DNA of 64,000 nucleotides, from positions 4,402,001 to 4,466,000 of the forward strand of contig NZ_CP053985.1 in NCBI RefSeq assembly GCF_013267355.1, read 5' to 3'. Positions within the stretch are counted from its first letter, which is position 1. Each line of letters opens with the position of its first letter. This document shows, in pieces, positions 19,136-28,335 of the stretch. A model generated the notes under the pieces. It made no database searches. It was not told the origin of the DNA and saw only the letters and a list, made by a program, of their open reading frames with translations. This DNA comes from Achromobacter pestifer (GTDB lineage: Bacteria > Pseudomonadota > Gammaproteobacteria > Burkholderiales > Burkholderiaceae_B). Made by a program: the position numbers and the translations under genes.

Positions 19136-19429
19136 ATGCAAAAGCCTCATGACCCCGGTTCGAACGTTCATTTTCTTGACCAGCGCCACAGCGGGAGCCC
19201 GCAGGCGGATGTGCTGGGCGTACTGCACGCGGCATTAAAAACCGCGAAGGAAAAGCGCCCGGAGCGCCCCGCCTATGACGGCGCCAGCGCTTCCCAGACG
19301 ATCGAGGGAGAGGGGAATACTCAGATCTCGGGGGAAGCTGCGCCGCGCCAGTCGATCACAGGCAACAACAATATTCAGATCGGCGCAGTGCAGCTGGTGG
19401 TGCAGGTGATGGTGAACGTTCAGCGGTAG
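19136..19429 (+). CDS. Hypothetical protein downstream of repressor
   Basis: 97 aa from ATG 19136; AGGAAG lies 9 nt upstream. The sequence has an unstructured Pro/Lys middle and two similar segments, ASQTIEGEGNTQISG and RQSITGNNNIQIGAVQLVVQV. These resemble short beta repeats with GxGNxQI motifs seen in some phage regulatory or effector adaptors. It is co-directional with the repressor and may be expressed in the lysogen. Convergent with gene D, it ends 14 nt from it. The function is unknown. Confidence 0.5.
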   Translation: MQKPHDPGSNVHFLDQRHSGSPQADVLGVLHAALKTAKEKRPERPAYDGASASQTIEGEGNTQISGEAAPRQSITGNNNIQIGAVQLVVQVMVNVQR

Positions 19430-19442
19430 GAGCGCGCGGCGC

Positions 19443-20552
19443 TTAGTCCGCGTCCTCGATGTCTACCGCAGGCAGGTCGCCGCCGGGTTGGGCCTCGTCC
19501 TCTGCGCGCGCGTCTGCCGCTTCTGCGGTTTCCGCTTCCAGCTTCGTTGTCAGGCCATTGCCGTCAAGCTGATGAACCAGCTTCACGTTGAGCCATGTGT
19601 ATTCGTTGAGCGGTGCCTTGATGGACGGGAGCCGGATCTTGGTCTGCGGGGACAGGTCCGGGCGGCCATAGGCCAGGTCCATTTCAAACGTGGCCATACC
19701 GCGTCTGATGCGCGCCCACTCCGCGCGCGCGGCTTCCAGTGCGTCAGTCTCGCTCGCGTACAGCTGGCGCAGGCGCTTAGCATTGCCGATCACGCCCGCC
19801 AGCACATGCCGGCGCTTGGCCTTGCCCTTGTCCTGCCAGGACGCGCGCACGCCGGTATAGGAATCGCGGTCAGCGATGTGAAACCGTATGCGGTCGCCAT
19901 CGCGGCGCGACAGGGTAACGGTGGGCATGTCCTTGCCGCTGGCGGTCTTGCCGTGTTCGATGGGCAGGAATAGCAGCCGCTGATCTTTGACCGTGGCCAC
20001 GGCGTCGTAACGTTTGCCAATGCGATTGAGAAATGCGAGGTCCGATTCGTCGGTCTGGTCGATGTGCTGCACCTTCGTATTGCCGAAGGTGCCGACAACG
20101 GCAGTAAGGCCATGCGCCTTGGCGATGGTTTCCACGATGGCTTTGATGGTGGTGCCGTGGAAGCTGCGCGCGGAGCGCGTGCGCAAGGCCGATTTCATGT
20201 CGGCGCTGCGAGCGCGCAGGGTGATGACATCGGGCGGGCCGCTGAATTCCACCTCGTCGACTTCGAAGGTTCCCTTGTCCACCAGCCCCGTGCTTTCCCA
20301 GCCCAGCAGGACGCGCACAGAAACGCCACGGGCGGGCAGCTCCAGACGGCCGTCATGGTCATCAAGAACTAGGTCGAGCTGGTCCGCCTGGTCGGATCGG
20401 CATTCCGTGATGGTCAGGCTTTGGAGGCGAGGCCGAACCTCGCCCGTCACGTCCTGGCCGGCAACGATCACGCGCCAGATGGGGCGGGGATAGCGGTAGG
20501 CCTCGGGCTGCTGGCTAGCGGCCGCGGACTCTGCGGATTGAGCGGCAAACAT
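19443..20552 (-). CDS. D: Phage tail protein gpD (late control D)
   Basis: 369 aa from ATG 20552, which overlaps the gene U stop by 1 nt (TGATG). It is P2 gpD-like: YPRPIWRVIVAGQDVTGEVRPRL, then the LTITECRSDQADQLDLVLDDHDGRLELP block and KGTFEVDEVEFSGPP. In myophage tails gpD caps the tube as a baseplate hub/VgrG-fold protein. It is the last gene of the F-E-T-U-D operon. No frame damage is visible and the length matches relatives. Confidence 0.9.
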   Translation of the reverse strand: MFAAQSAESAAASQQPEAYRYPRPIWRVIVAGQDVTGEVRPRLQSLTITECRSDQADQLDLVLDDHDGRLELPARGVSVRVLLGWESTGLVDKGTFEVDEVEFSGPPDVITLRARSADMKSALRTRSARSFHGTTIKAIVETIAKAHGLTAVVGTFGNTKVQHIDQTDESDLAFLNRIGKRYDAVATVKDQRLLFLPIEHGKTASGKDMPTVTLSRRDGDRIRFHIADRDSYTGVRASWQDKGKAKRRHVLAGVIGNAKRLRQLYASETDALEAARAEWARIRRGMATFEMDLAYGRPDLSPQTKIRLPSIKAPLNEYTWLNVKLVHQLDGNGLTTKLEAETAEAADARAEDEAQPGGDLPAVDIEDAD

Positions 20553-21007
20553 CAGACCCCCCAATTCATGACAGAGCCGTCCATCTTGTCGATGGGGATC
20601 TGCAGGTCATCGAGCAGGCCGCGCGCCTGGGAATCGTCCACGCATTTTAGGGTGATGGTGAAGTCCGTCTTTTGCGCCACGCCGTTGATGACGAACATGG
20701 ATCCCTCTTCTTCCAGCCGCTCGATGATGAATGCGCCGTGCACGGTTCCCAGGCCGTCCACCATGACATAGGCCTTGCCCGTATTGCCCATGCGCCGCAG
20801 CAGCTGCAGCGAACCGGACGAACCCATAATCTGCGGAATGACGATCCCGCTCAACGTAATGGTGTCTTCGCCCGGCCCCACGTACTGATAGGCGGGCCGC
20901 GTGCCCATCCGGGAATTGGACGGGTGGCGCCATTCGGTGCTACGGCGCAGCGACTGATACGCGACCGTGGGCAGGCCGAATACGAACATGCCAAGAGCCA
21001 TCATCAT
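20552..21007 (-). CDS. U: Phage tail protein gpU
   Basis: 151 aa P2 gpU-like tail protein. It starts MMMALGMFVFGLPTVAYQSLRRSTEWRHPSN and contains the conserved GPGEDTITLSGIVIP and YVMVDGLGTVHGAFIIERLEE blocks. It is needed for tail completion and stability in P2. Which of the clustered ATGs is used is uncertain. It is placed between T and D with tight spacing. Confidence 0.9.
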   Translation of the reverse strand: MMMALGMFVFGLPTVAYQSLRRSTEWRHPSNSRMGTRPAYQYVGPGEDTITLSGIVIPQIMGSSGSLQLLRRMGNTGKAYVMVDGLGTVHGAFIIERLEEEGSMFVINGVAQKTDFTITLKCVDDSQARGLLDDLQIPIDKMDGSVMNWGV

Positions 21008-21018
21008 GGCGAAATCTC

Positions 21019-23856
21019 CTAGTCTCGGTCGATGTAGGCGGAGCGGAAGCGCGCATCCTTGTCCGCCTGGGCGCGGCGCAGGGCGGCTTCCACTGCGCGC
21101 TGCAGGTCCGCCTGCGTCAGTCCGGCGCCTTGAATTGTGATGTTGATGGTGTCGCCCTGGACGGTGATCTGGCGCGGTGCGCTTGCCGGCGCGGTGGCCA
21201 TGGGCGTGCGCATATCAAACCTGGCCCCAATTGTGGATTGATCGGTGTCGATCCCTGTAGGCAGGGGGGGCATGGTGGACATCGCCGGCAGGACGGGTGA
21301 CGCCTGTACGGCAGCAGCGACGGGTATGGCTGCCATGGACGCAATGGCGGGCGGGGTCGGAACCACCGGCATAGGAGGCATGACCGGCGCGGCATATGCG
21401 CCCATGGCGCCACTGAGCGCCACCGACGCGGCGAGCGCCTGGGCGGCCTTCATGGCCTCGGGCTGCTGGGACTTGATGCCCACAGCCGCGCCCTCCGACA
21501 CATAGCCGCCCATGTCCGCAAAGACGCGGCTAGGCGAATGAATTCCTAGCTTTTCCTTGAACCAGCTGATAACACCGCTTCCCATATTGGAGATGGATTC
21601 CTTCAACGCGCCGGCCATGCTGGTGATGCCGTTGATGAGACCTTGGACCAGATTGGAGCCGAATTCCGAGAAGTTGCCCGGAAGTGCCACACCCAAGGAC
21701 GCCAGCGCGGCCGCTATCGGCTGATACAGCAACCCCAGCGGGGACCAGTTGAGCAGCTGCGCACCGACGCCGGCCAGGCCACCGTCAAAGACCTGCGCGA
21801 CCGATTGCCAGATCTGGTCAAAGAATCCCGATACGGCGCCCCAGGCCGCACCCAGGACCGATAGCGGATCCCAGCCCGCCAGAAGCCCGGAAAGCCATTG
21901 CACGGCCGAGTTAAAGGTGGCGGTGATACCAGACCATAGGCCGCTGAAAAACCCGCTGATAGGTTCCCAATAGCGGTAGATCGCATAGGCGGCCAAGCCA
22001 ATGGCCGTGACGGCCAAGGCTATGGGGTTGGCCAGCAGCAGACGGCCAACAAACATGATGGCGCTGCCCAGCAGGCCGAAGCCACCGCGCGCGAGGTTCA
22101 CCAGGACGCCCAACAAGCCGCCGGCCTGTATGCCCAGCAGCGACAGGCCATAGCGGACGATGATGAATGGCCCCAAGACACTGGCCAGCGCCAGCGTGAG
22201 CGCGCCAAACGCCGCGACCAGCACGGCAAGGCCGCCCGCCATCGCGGTGAGGGTGCTGGCAAGCTCAGGGTTGGCCGCTGCCCAATTCTTCACGCTGCCG
22301 ATAAGGTCCGCCAGGCGAATGACCATCTTGCGCAAGGCGCCGTCGTGTTGCTCGTACACCTGAATGCCCAGGTCTTCCCATGCGCTGGAAAGCTCGTCCA
22401 GCGAGCCGCGCATGTTGTCGGCCATTGTCGCGGCCGTCTTGTCGGCCTCGCCCGCGTTGGTCTTTAGCGTCCCGACGAACTTCTGCAGTTCTCCGTTGCC
22501 CGCCTGATCGGCCAGCACCTGCAGCGCGCTGAACGCTTCCTCGCCGGCGATGTGCTTGAAGTAGCCGGCACGCTTCGCCGATCCCATTTTCTGGGTCTTC
22601 TTGTCGATCTCGGCCAGGATGGTGGGCAGGTCGCGCAGGTTGCCTTTCGCGTCCTTGGTCTTTACTCCCAGCTCGGCCAGGGCGTCGGCCGCAGCCTTGG
22701 GCGGCGCGGCAAGGCGCCCAAGGATTGCGCGCATCGCCGTGCCTGCCATGCTGCCCTGGATGCCTGCGTCGCCCAGCTTGCCCGCCATGGCGGCGGCCGT
22801 CTCGATGTTCACGCCAAGGCCGGCGGCCACGGGCGCCACATATTTCATCGTCTCGCCCAGCATGTACAGGCTGGTGTTTGATCGCGTGAATGCGCCCGTC
22901 AGCACGTCGCCGACGCGGCCCATCTGATCGGCCGGAAGCTTGAAGCCGGTCAAGATGTTTGAGCCGATATCCGCCGTTTGCGCGAGGTCGGTATCGCCGG
23001 CCTTTGCTAGCGAAAGCATGCCGGGCATGGCCGCGAGAATCGCCTTCGGCGTGAAACCCGCCATGGCAAGAAAGCCCTGCGCGTCGGCGGCCTGGCCAGC
23101 CGAAAACATGGTGTCCGCGCCCAGGTCGCGGGCCTGTTTGCGCAGCGCCCGCATTTCTTCGTTGGTCTTTTCCAGGCGGGCCAGCGCCTGAACCTTACTC
23201 ATGCTCGCGTCAAAATCGATACCCGGCATGACGAACTTGCTCTCGGCGTACAGCATGCCGCCGCCGGCGGCGAGCGCTGCCGCGCCCGTGCCAGCAGCGG
23301 CGCCCACGGCGGCGCGCCCTGACCCGTAGCGATCTTTCGCGGCGGCTAAGCGCTGCTGATGCTTCGCTGCCGCTTGCAGCTTGGTGGTTTGCCTGTCCAG
23401 CGCCTGGGAAGTCTGGTCGATACGCTGGCGTAGGCCGCGCTCATCGCGCGCAAGGTTTGACGTGGATACACCCGCGCGCCCCAGGCTCTCGCGCAGGCGC
23501 TGCAGCTCCGTGGACTGCTGCCCGTGCTTTTCCTTGAGCTGCTGGGCCGTCCGTACCGCTCTATCGAATTCGCGCGTCATGGCCCGTGTGGGCGATGCGG
23601 TGGTTTGCATCTGCTGTGCCAGGCCGGCCACGCGCTGCTGGGCCGCCGCCAGCTCTCCGCGCGTGCTTTGCAGGCCCCGCGACACTTCCCGGAACCTACC
23701 GATTTCACGCTGGGCATTATCCAGCGCCTTGAGCTTGCTGCGCAGGTCCGCTACGCCCTGAGCGGAAGCCGTGGACGATCCCTTGATCTTGTTGAGCGGC
23801 CCTGAAAGTTTGTCCTGCAGGGCCGCGATGACGCGCAGCTGTAGCGCCTTGTCCAT
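21019..23856 (-). CDS. T: Phage tail tape measure protein gpT
   Basis: 945 aa. Residues 15-190 form coiled coil (Q/A/R-rich heptads). A TP901-type core follows with MSKVQALARLEKTNEEMRALRKQAR and GLGVNIETAAAMAGKLGDAG. Hydrophobic helices lie at about 535-640. The C-terminal domain has GIHSPSRVFADMGGYVSEG, then a Met/Pro/Ala-rich stretch. Tape-measure proteins set tail length and pass through the tube. It is intact and full length for a P2-like phage, despite deletions elsewhere in the prophage. Confidence 0.92.
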   Translation of the reverse strand: MDKALQLRVIAALQDKLSGPLNKIKGSSTASAQGVADLRSKLKALDNAQREIGRFREVSRGLQSTRGELAAAQQRVAGLAQQMQTTASPTRAMTREFDRAVRTAQQLKEKHGQQSTELQRLRESLGRAGVSTSNLARDERGLRQRIDQTSQALDRQTTKLQAAAKHQQRLAAAKDRYGSGRAAVGAAAGTGAAALAAGGGMLYAESKFVMPGIDFDASMSKVQALARLEKTNEEMRALRKQARDLGADTMFSAGQAADAQGFLAMAGFTPKAILAAMPGMLSLAKAGDTDLAQTADIGSNILTGFKLPADQMGRVGDVLTGAFTRSNTSLYMLGETMKYVAPVAAGLGVNIETAAAMAGKLGDAGIQGSMAGTAMRAILGRLAAPPKAAADALAELGVKTKDAKGNLRDLPTILAEIDKKTQKMGSAKRAGYFKHIAGEEAFSALQVLADQAGNGELQKFVGTLKTNAGEADKTAATMADNMRGSLDELSSAWEDLGIQVYEQHDGALRKMVIRLADLIGSVKNWAAANPELASTLTAMAGGLAVLVAAFGALTLALASVLGPFIIVRYGLSLLGIQAGGLLGVLVNLARGGFGLLGSAIMFVGRLLLANPIALAVTAIGLAAYAIYRYWEPISGFFSGLWSGITATFNSAVQWLSGLLAGWDPLSVLGAAWGAVSGFFDQIWQSVAQVFDGGLAGVGAQLLNWSPLGLLYQPIAAALASLGVALPGNFSEFGSNLVQGLINGITSMAGALKESISNMGSGVISWFKEKLGIHSPSRVFADMGGYVSEGAAVGIKSQQPEAMKAAQALAASVALSGAMGAYAAPVMPPMPVVPTPPAIASMAAIPVAAAVQASPVLPAMSTMPPLPTGIDTDQSTIGARFDMRTPMATAPASAPRQITVQGDTINITIQGAGLTQADLQRAVEAALRRAQADKDARFRSAYIDRD

Positions 23857-23865
23857 GGCGTAAAC

Positions 23866-23979
23866 CTATTCACTCTCGATGCGAACGCGGGCGCGCTCGC
23901 GCCAGTTGGCCAGATCCTGCAGGTCCATCGGATACATCGTGGCTGGGGGCCAATGAAACACGGCCGCGATATCCGCCAT
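23866..23979 (-). CDS. E': GpE'-like tail assembly chaperone extension (frameshift partner)
   Basis: A 37-codon frame: MADIAAVFHW, PPATMYPMDLQDLANW, RERARVRIESE. It matches the short P2 GpE/E' family (aromatic FHW plus a WRERAR helix). It is in the -1 frame relative to gene E and is continuous with the E frame shifted back one base at the T7 run 24027-24033, with no stop between. So it is probably made as the C-terminal part of an E+E' fusion, as in P2. It can also be read from its own ATG. Confidence 0.75.
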   Translation of the reverse strand: MADIAAVFHWPPATMYPMDLQDLANWRERARVRIESE

Positions 23980-23987
23980 GGCGTCTT

Positions 23988-24350
23988 CTACGACGTTTGG
24001 AAGGCGGACTTGTCCGCCTTGCTCAGAAAAAAACTGGCCACCGTGGCGCCAATCGACATCAGGTCGGCCGGGTCCAGGTTGTCGATCTCCCCGGGCGCGA
24101 GGATCGGGTCACAAATGCGGGGCAATACGACTTTGAGCGCCTGCACGTCGATCTGCGCCAGGGCCATGAGCGTGACGCCGCGCAGCGCGCCGGCCTTGGG
24201 CTTGCGGATGGTCAGCTGGGTGATGTTGCCGGAGCTGCGCGTGATGGGGCAGTCCAGCACAACAACCTGCACATCGGGATTGTTGAGGGCCGGCGCGTCG
24301 GCAGGCTGCTGGGCTTCGATGATCGGCATGGGTTTGGTGGTGTTGGTCAT
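23988..24350 (-). CDS. E: Phage tail assembly chaperone gpE
   Basis: 120 aa P2 gpE-like chaperone that, with its frameshifted form, guides tape-measure folding during tail assembly. Conserved features are VVLDCPITRSSGNITQLTIRKPKAGALRGVTL and DVQALKVVLPRICDP. Near its end, AGT TTT TTT CTG (ASFFLS) forms the slippery site. It is preceded by FII and followed by T, the universal chaperone position in tailed phages. Confidence 0.88.
   Translation of the reverse strand: MTNTTKPMPIIEAQQPADAPALNNPDVQVVVLDCPITRSSGNITQLTIRKPKAGALRGVTLMALAQIDVQALKVVLPRICDPILAPGEIDNLDPADLMSIGATVASFFLSKADKSAFQTS
24027..24033 (-). other. Programmed -1 frameshift site in gene E
   Basis: On the minus strand a run of seven T's reads as T TTT TTT in the E frame, a canonical X-XXY-YYZ heptamer. 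Slipping back one base gives TTT TTT TCT GAG and stays open through the E' frame to 23866. P2 uses a near-identical T TTT TTG site between E and E'. Confidence 0.8.
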
Positions 24351-24380
24351 GAGGGTTCCAGATGCAATAGGGGGGAGGGG

Positions 24381-24896
24381 TTACAGGCCGATGGCGCGGC
24401 GCAGGGATTCGGACACGTCCACGCCGCCGACCATGTGAATCATGTTGAGCAGGTCGATTTCGTAGAGGGTTTCGCCGTTGAGCGTTTCCTTGTAGTAGAC
24501 GCATTCGGTGGTGATCTTCACTTCCGTGTCATCGCCTACCTTGGCTTCCCCTCGGTCGATTTCGGAGTGGCGGCCACGTACGATGATTTCCACGGCATCC
24601 ACTTCTTGCGTGTCGTCGCGCTGGTACGCGGCGGCGAAGCGAAGTTGCACGCCGTCAACGCCCACCGCGCCGTACTGCTGCAGGATCTGCTTGACGTAGC
24701 CGCCGATGGTCCATTCCATCTTCATGGCGTCATCGTCCAGACCGAAGTCGGCCTTGGCAGAGCCCAGCATGCCGCCGGCGCGGAACGCTTCCATCTTGCG
24801 CGTGAGCTTCGGCACAGTGACGGCGGTAACGCGGCCCATATAGCTCTGGCCGTCGTTGAAGAGGTTCATGTTCTTGAGCTTGGAAGGCATGCCCAT
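24381..24896 (-). CDS. FII: Phage major tail tube protein gpFII
   Basis: 171 aa P2 FII-like tube subunit. It has the conserved start MGMPSKLKNMNLFNDGQSYMGRVTAVTVPKLTRK, then GDDTEVKITTECVYYKETLNGETLYEIDLLNMIHMVGG near the end. It polymerises into the inner tube of the contractile tail. It lies 30 nt downstream of E in map terms and 54 nt from the sheath gene, and is intact. Confidence 0.92.
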   Translation of the reverse strand: MGMPSKLKNMNLFNDGQSYMGRVTAVTVPKLTRKMEAFRAGGMLGSAKADFGLDDDAMKMEWTIGGYVKQILQQYGAVGVDGVQLRFAAAYQRDDTQEVDAVEIIVRGRHSEIDRGEAKVGDDTEVKITTECVYYKETLNGETLYEIDLLNMIHMVGGVDVSESLRRAIGL

Positions 24897-24950
24897 GTTT
24901 GATGCTCCGGGAAGTAAGAGGCGACGGCGCTTGAGTGCGCCGCCGGAGGG

Positions 24951-26135
24951 TTAGGCACCGATTCGTTGCGCGAAGTCGAGCAGATAGCGATCCGTGATGC
25001 GCTGGCGGAAGCCCAGGTTTTCGAGCGGTGGAACCGGCGTGTAGTCGTAGTCGATGGTGAGCTGGCCGGCCTTGAGTGTTTCCTTGGTGTTCGGCTCTTC
25101 GTCGTACCAGGCGCTGCCGTCGATGATGTAGCCGTTGGCCTTGAGGCTGCGGAACTTCGAATTGATGCCTTCGATAATGTCCTTTGCCAACGAAGGATTC
25201 AGCGCGGCGTCAACCGCCCACATATGACCCTCGGCCATCGTGTCAGCAATGATCTGGGCGGTGCGGGTGTAGTTCTCGAACGGGAACAAGCTCTGCGGGC
25301 CTGCGCAGGTACGAGAGCCCCAGAAGCGGTAGCCCGTGCGGTTGATCAGTGTGGTGACATCCTTGGCGTTCAGATAGCCGGCGTCGGTGTCAGGGTCTTG
25401 CAGATCCCAGAAGACATCCCGGCTGATTCCGGTGGCGCCGTTGACCACGACGTTGGACAGGGTCTTGTGCCAGCCCACTTCTTTGTCCAGCTTGGCGCGC
25501 AGACCCAGGGCGGTCGCGGACGCGGTGATGATGCCTTCTGCGTTGGCGCGCGTATCCCAGCCCAGGAAGTCGGGCCAGATCAGCATCAGCTCGCGCTGCC
25601 CCAGCCCCTCGCGGAAGGCGGCGGCCTCTTCCTTCGTCGGGCAGTCGGGAATGCTGGCGTAGGCGAAGCCGCGCAGCTTCTGCGCGATCTCGGCCATGGC
25701 CGCTACGACGGCGGCATTCTCCAGACCCGGCGCGCCCAAGATGCGAGGTTTCAGCCTCGGTCCCGTGTTCTGTGCGGCCAGCAGGGCGCGCATGCCGGTG
25801 TAGCGGCCGTCGGGGTCGGTGCCGCCGATGACATTGGAAGTGGTTTCCGCCGGCGTGGCCCCTTCGGCTACGCGCACGATGATGGTGGCGGGGTTGGTCT
25901 GGGCGCCGATGGTCTGCAACGTCCGGGCAAGCGTCCCCTTGGTGCCGGCCTTACCGGCAGCGGCGGCGATGTTGGTGGCCAGCACCGGAGTATTCAGCGG
26001 AAAGGTGAGCGGGTCAGCGTCTTCGGCGGTAGCCACGAAGCCGACGACGGCGGTAGATACGGTGCGGATCGGCCGGGTGCCGTCGTCGGTTTCGACAACC
26101 CGGACGCCGTGGTGGTAGGAGTCAAGTGCAGCCAT
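24951..26135 (-). CDS. FI: Phage tail sheath protein gpFI
   Basis: 394 aa from ATG 26135, with GAGGG 6 nt upstream. The frame is open to 26177, but the upstream extension has no family similarity. The start LDSYHHGVRVVETDDGTRPIRTVSTAVVGFVATA, the middle VNGATGISRDVFW and the TLINRTGYRFWGSRTC-type block are characteristic of P2 FI sheath proteins. The sheath contracts to drive the tube into the host cell. It is full length and in the FI-FII-E-T-U-D late operon. Confidence 0.92.
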   Translation of the reverse strand: MAALDSYHHGVRVVETDDGTRPIRTVSTAVVGFVATAEDADPLTFPLNTPVLATNIAAAAGKAGTKGTLARTLQTIGAQTNPATIIVRVAEGATPAETTSNVIGGTDPDGRYTGMRALLAAQNTGPRLKPRILGAPGLENAAVVAAMAEIAQKLRGFAYASIPDCPTKEEAAAFREGLGQRELMLIWPDFLGWDTRANAEGIITASATALGLRAKLDKEVGWHKTLSNVVVNGATGISRDVFWDLQDPDTDAGYLNAKDVTTLINRTGYRFWGSRTCAGPQSLFPFENYTRTAQIIADTMAEGHMWAVDAALNPSLAKDIIEGINSKFRSLKANGYIIDGSAWYDEEPNTKETLKAGQLTIDYDYTPVPPLENLGFRQRITDRYLLDFAQRIGA

Positions 26136-26288
26136 GGAAAGCCCTCTGTGATGGTGAGCAGATATCCCGCTCGACATCGCGCGGGGTATGTGATGCTCAG
26201 TCTGAGGGCATGCCCTCGCGCGCGCACGGGGCTGGTGTTGTCGATGAGGCTGCTACATGCGCTGAAAGGTCAGTTGTGCGCCGTGACC

Positions 26289-26630
26289 TTAGATCGCTCC
26301 CATCGGCTTGGCCAGCGTGAGCCAATCCGGCAGCATTCCCCAGCCCGGGTAGCTCGCAGCGGAACCATTCACGATGGTCTTGGTTCCCGTGACGTAGAGC
26401 GCACCGGTGGAGGTCAGCCAGAGATCGACATGACGGTAGTCCGCGGACAACGTCCAGGCATCCCGCATTCGTATGGCCACCATGCCCGCAGGAGCGATGG
26501 GCGGCGGATCCTCATACGCGCCATAGGGGACATTGAAGAAGCCTTCGGCCAGCGCCAATTCATTGGCCTCCAGCTCATAGAGAAATAGTCCGTTCTGGTC
26601 GGTCTGATACACAGTTTTCGTTTTGGGCAT
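26289..26630 (-). CDS. G: Phage tail fibre assembly protein
   Basis: 113 aa from ATG 26630, preceded by GGAG. The sequence MPKTKTVYQTDQNGLFLYELEANELALAEGFFNVPYGAYEDPPP resembles the N-terminal part of short tail-fibre assembly or fibre-tip proteins found after gene H in P2-like phages. A Trp/Tyr-rich beta segment follows. It probably helps fold or attach the fibre encoded just upstream. The G assignment rests on position and loose similarity. Confidence 0.6.
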   Translation of the reverse strand: MPKTKTVYQTDQNGLFLYELEANELALAEGFFNVPYGAYEDPPPIAPAGMVAIRMRDAWTLSADYRHVDLWLTSTGALYVTGTKTIVNGSAASYPGWGMLPDWLTLAKPMGAI

Positions 26631-26692
26631 GGATATCTCCAGTTCAGATAGCTGCACCACTCGATGTCTTCGAGTTTGCGGCGCTCGCTGCA

Positions 26693-28108
26693 TTAGGCAT
26701 GAATTCGAGGGTGATAGGCCACGTTCATCGAACGGGTTTCCGAAGACGAGCGCGTCACCCTCGCGGAGTCAAAGCCGGTCCGCCGCGTTGGCTTTTCCTG
26801 GCTGATGATGTCCTCAATGGATGGTGCAGTGAGTCCGTTTCCTCCATCTATGAATACGCCGTCTTGGCTCCACACAACAGGAAACTCAGAGTTGAAATCT
26901 GAGATGGCGTGAAAGCCGCCGGTAATCCGTTGCAGAGCGTCCAGCTGACGGCTTCCGGACCAGCGCGAGCTTGTGGTGTCGGCATCGGTTCCGGTGTAGC
27001 GGCGGAACATATTGCGTAGGTCAGGCACGCGAAACTGAGTGGAATTCACGTCTACGAAGTAGTGAGCGCCGATATTGGAGGACCAAGTTTCTTGACTTGC
27101 GACAAGTCCGTTTTCTTGCGCATATCCCCACAAACGACCATACGCGGCCTTGGGCAGCAGTCCGCCCAACGCGTCAACTTCGCTTGCGAGTGGCGCGACT
27201 GTGTGACCGTCTACCGGGCGGCCGCATAGCGGCGAACGGTAGCCTACAAAGTAAGCGGTTTCCTGCCATATCCACACTTCGGAGACTTCCGCTACGACAA
27301 TCGGCCCCACATCCTCGGACGGCAGTGCGGTGATGGAATGGATCAGCGGAAAGTGGCGCGCGGGGATCATCGAAAAAAACGTGGCAGTCCGCATTTTTCC
27401 ATTAGGCGCGCCGATGAGAAGGTGTCCATCGGGAACGTCGGTCAAACCCGTTCCTCCACGGGCGACCGGCAGGGTGCCCTTCGCGGCCTTGCCCATGTCC
27501 AGATCGGACAGCTCCAGGTCAATATCTTTCTCGCCGTTGAACTCCTTCGCGGCGGCCTTGGCGGCGCCGGACACTGATATTTTCCGGGCCGTGGCCAGCT
27601 TGGTGGCGGCTACGGCCGTTTCCGTCTTGCCCAGCTTCTTGGCCGTTTCCTCGTCCACGTAGCTGCGTGTGGCCAAGACCACGGCTGGGTCAATCTTGAG
27701 CGTGAAGTTGGCGGTGCTGGATACCAGCAAGACCATGCGCACCACCTGAGTGCGCGCAGACCCCTCGGCCAATTGCGGTTTGTAGGTCGGCGGGCAGTTG
27801 GCCACGGCCACCAGATCGCCGTCGGCATCACGCAGGCCCAGTTCGCGGATCCACCAGCCGCCGAATTGTTCGGGAATGACCTGTTCAATGACAAGCCAGT
27901 TTGGATTGACAGGATCGACGAACTTGCGATTGATTGCGGCGCGCCGCTTTGAGCCAATCAGCGCAGTCTGTTCCCGATCCGGGACCGGAAGAACGCCGCC
28001 GCCATCGCCAACTTCAAGCTCCGTAATGTGTACGGGAATGCCCAGTGCCTTGGCGTTGGCCTCTTTGGCTTCGCCAACTTTGGTCAGAATTCCGAAATAG
28101 GTAGTCAT
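26693..28108 (-). CDS. H: Phage tail fibre protein gpH
   Basis: 471 aa. The N-terminal tail-attachment domain is typical of P2 gpH: YFGILTKVGEAKEANAKALG, HITELEVGDGGG, GGWWIRELGLRDADGDLVAVANCPPTYKP. An Ala/Lys helix segment, a collar and then an adhesin-like C terminus follow. The latter includes a phage-tail-collar pattern ending around FRVPDLRNMFRRYTGTDADTTSSRW. The C-terminal part sets host range. The start overlaps the gene I remnant by 4 bp, as H does to I in P2. Confidence 0.88.
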   Translation of the reverse strand: MTTYFGILTKVGEAKEANAKALGIPVHITELEVGDGGGVLPVPDREQTALIGSKRRAAINRKFVDPVNPNWLVIEQVIPEQFGGWWIRELGLRDADGDLVAVANCPPTYKPQLAEGSARTQVVRMVLLVSSTANFTLKIDPAVVLATRSYVDEETAKKLGKTETAVAATKLATARKISVSGAAKAAAKEFNGEKDIDLELSDLDMGKAAKGTLPVARGGTGLTDVPDGHLLIGAPNGKMRTATFFSMIPARHFPLIHSITALPSEDVGPIVVAEVSEVWIWQETAYFVGYRSPLCGRPVDGHTVAPLASEVDALGGLLPKAAYGRLWGYAQENGLVASQETWSSNIGAHYFVDVNSTQFRVPDLRNMFRRYTGTDADTTSSRWSGSRQLDALQRITGGFHAISDFNSEFPVVWSQDGVFIDGGNGLTAPSIEDIISQEKPTRRTGFDSARVTRSSSETRSMNVAYHPRIHA

Positions 28109-28335
28109 GGGTATACGGTCAGAGTGTCGATGATGTGGGTGGTCAGGCCGCCGCCGATGTCGGCCGGGACTTCTACGGGTGAGGGTTGATAGGGGTAAAC
28201 GGTCATCACGTCGCCGTCATAGGCCGCGATGGCGTAGTTCAGTGGCGCGCGGATTTCCATCGCGATGGCGAGGCCGATCATGTGCTGGCTGAGGCGCTTC
28301 GTTCCTTCGATCAACCGCCCCAGTTCGTTGTACAT
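28105..28335 (-). pseudogene. I: 3' remnant of baseplate gene I
   Basis: 76 codons that match only the C terminus of P2-like gpI: MYNELGRLIEGTKRLSQHMIGLAIAM, then the late segment AYDGDVMTVYPYQPSPVEVPADIG and THIIDTLTVYP. Full gpI is about 180-210 aa, so roughly 110-130 N-terminal residues are gone. Upstream the sequence switches abruptly into a different gene's 5' part at about 28330-28345. The stop/start overlap with H is preserved, which confirms identity. Confidence 0.8.
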
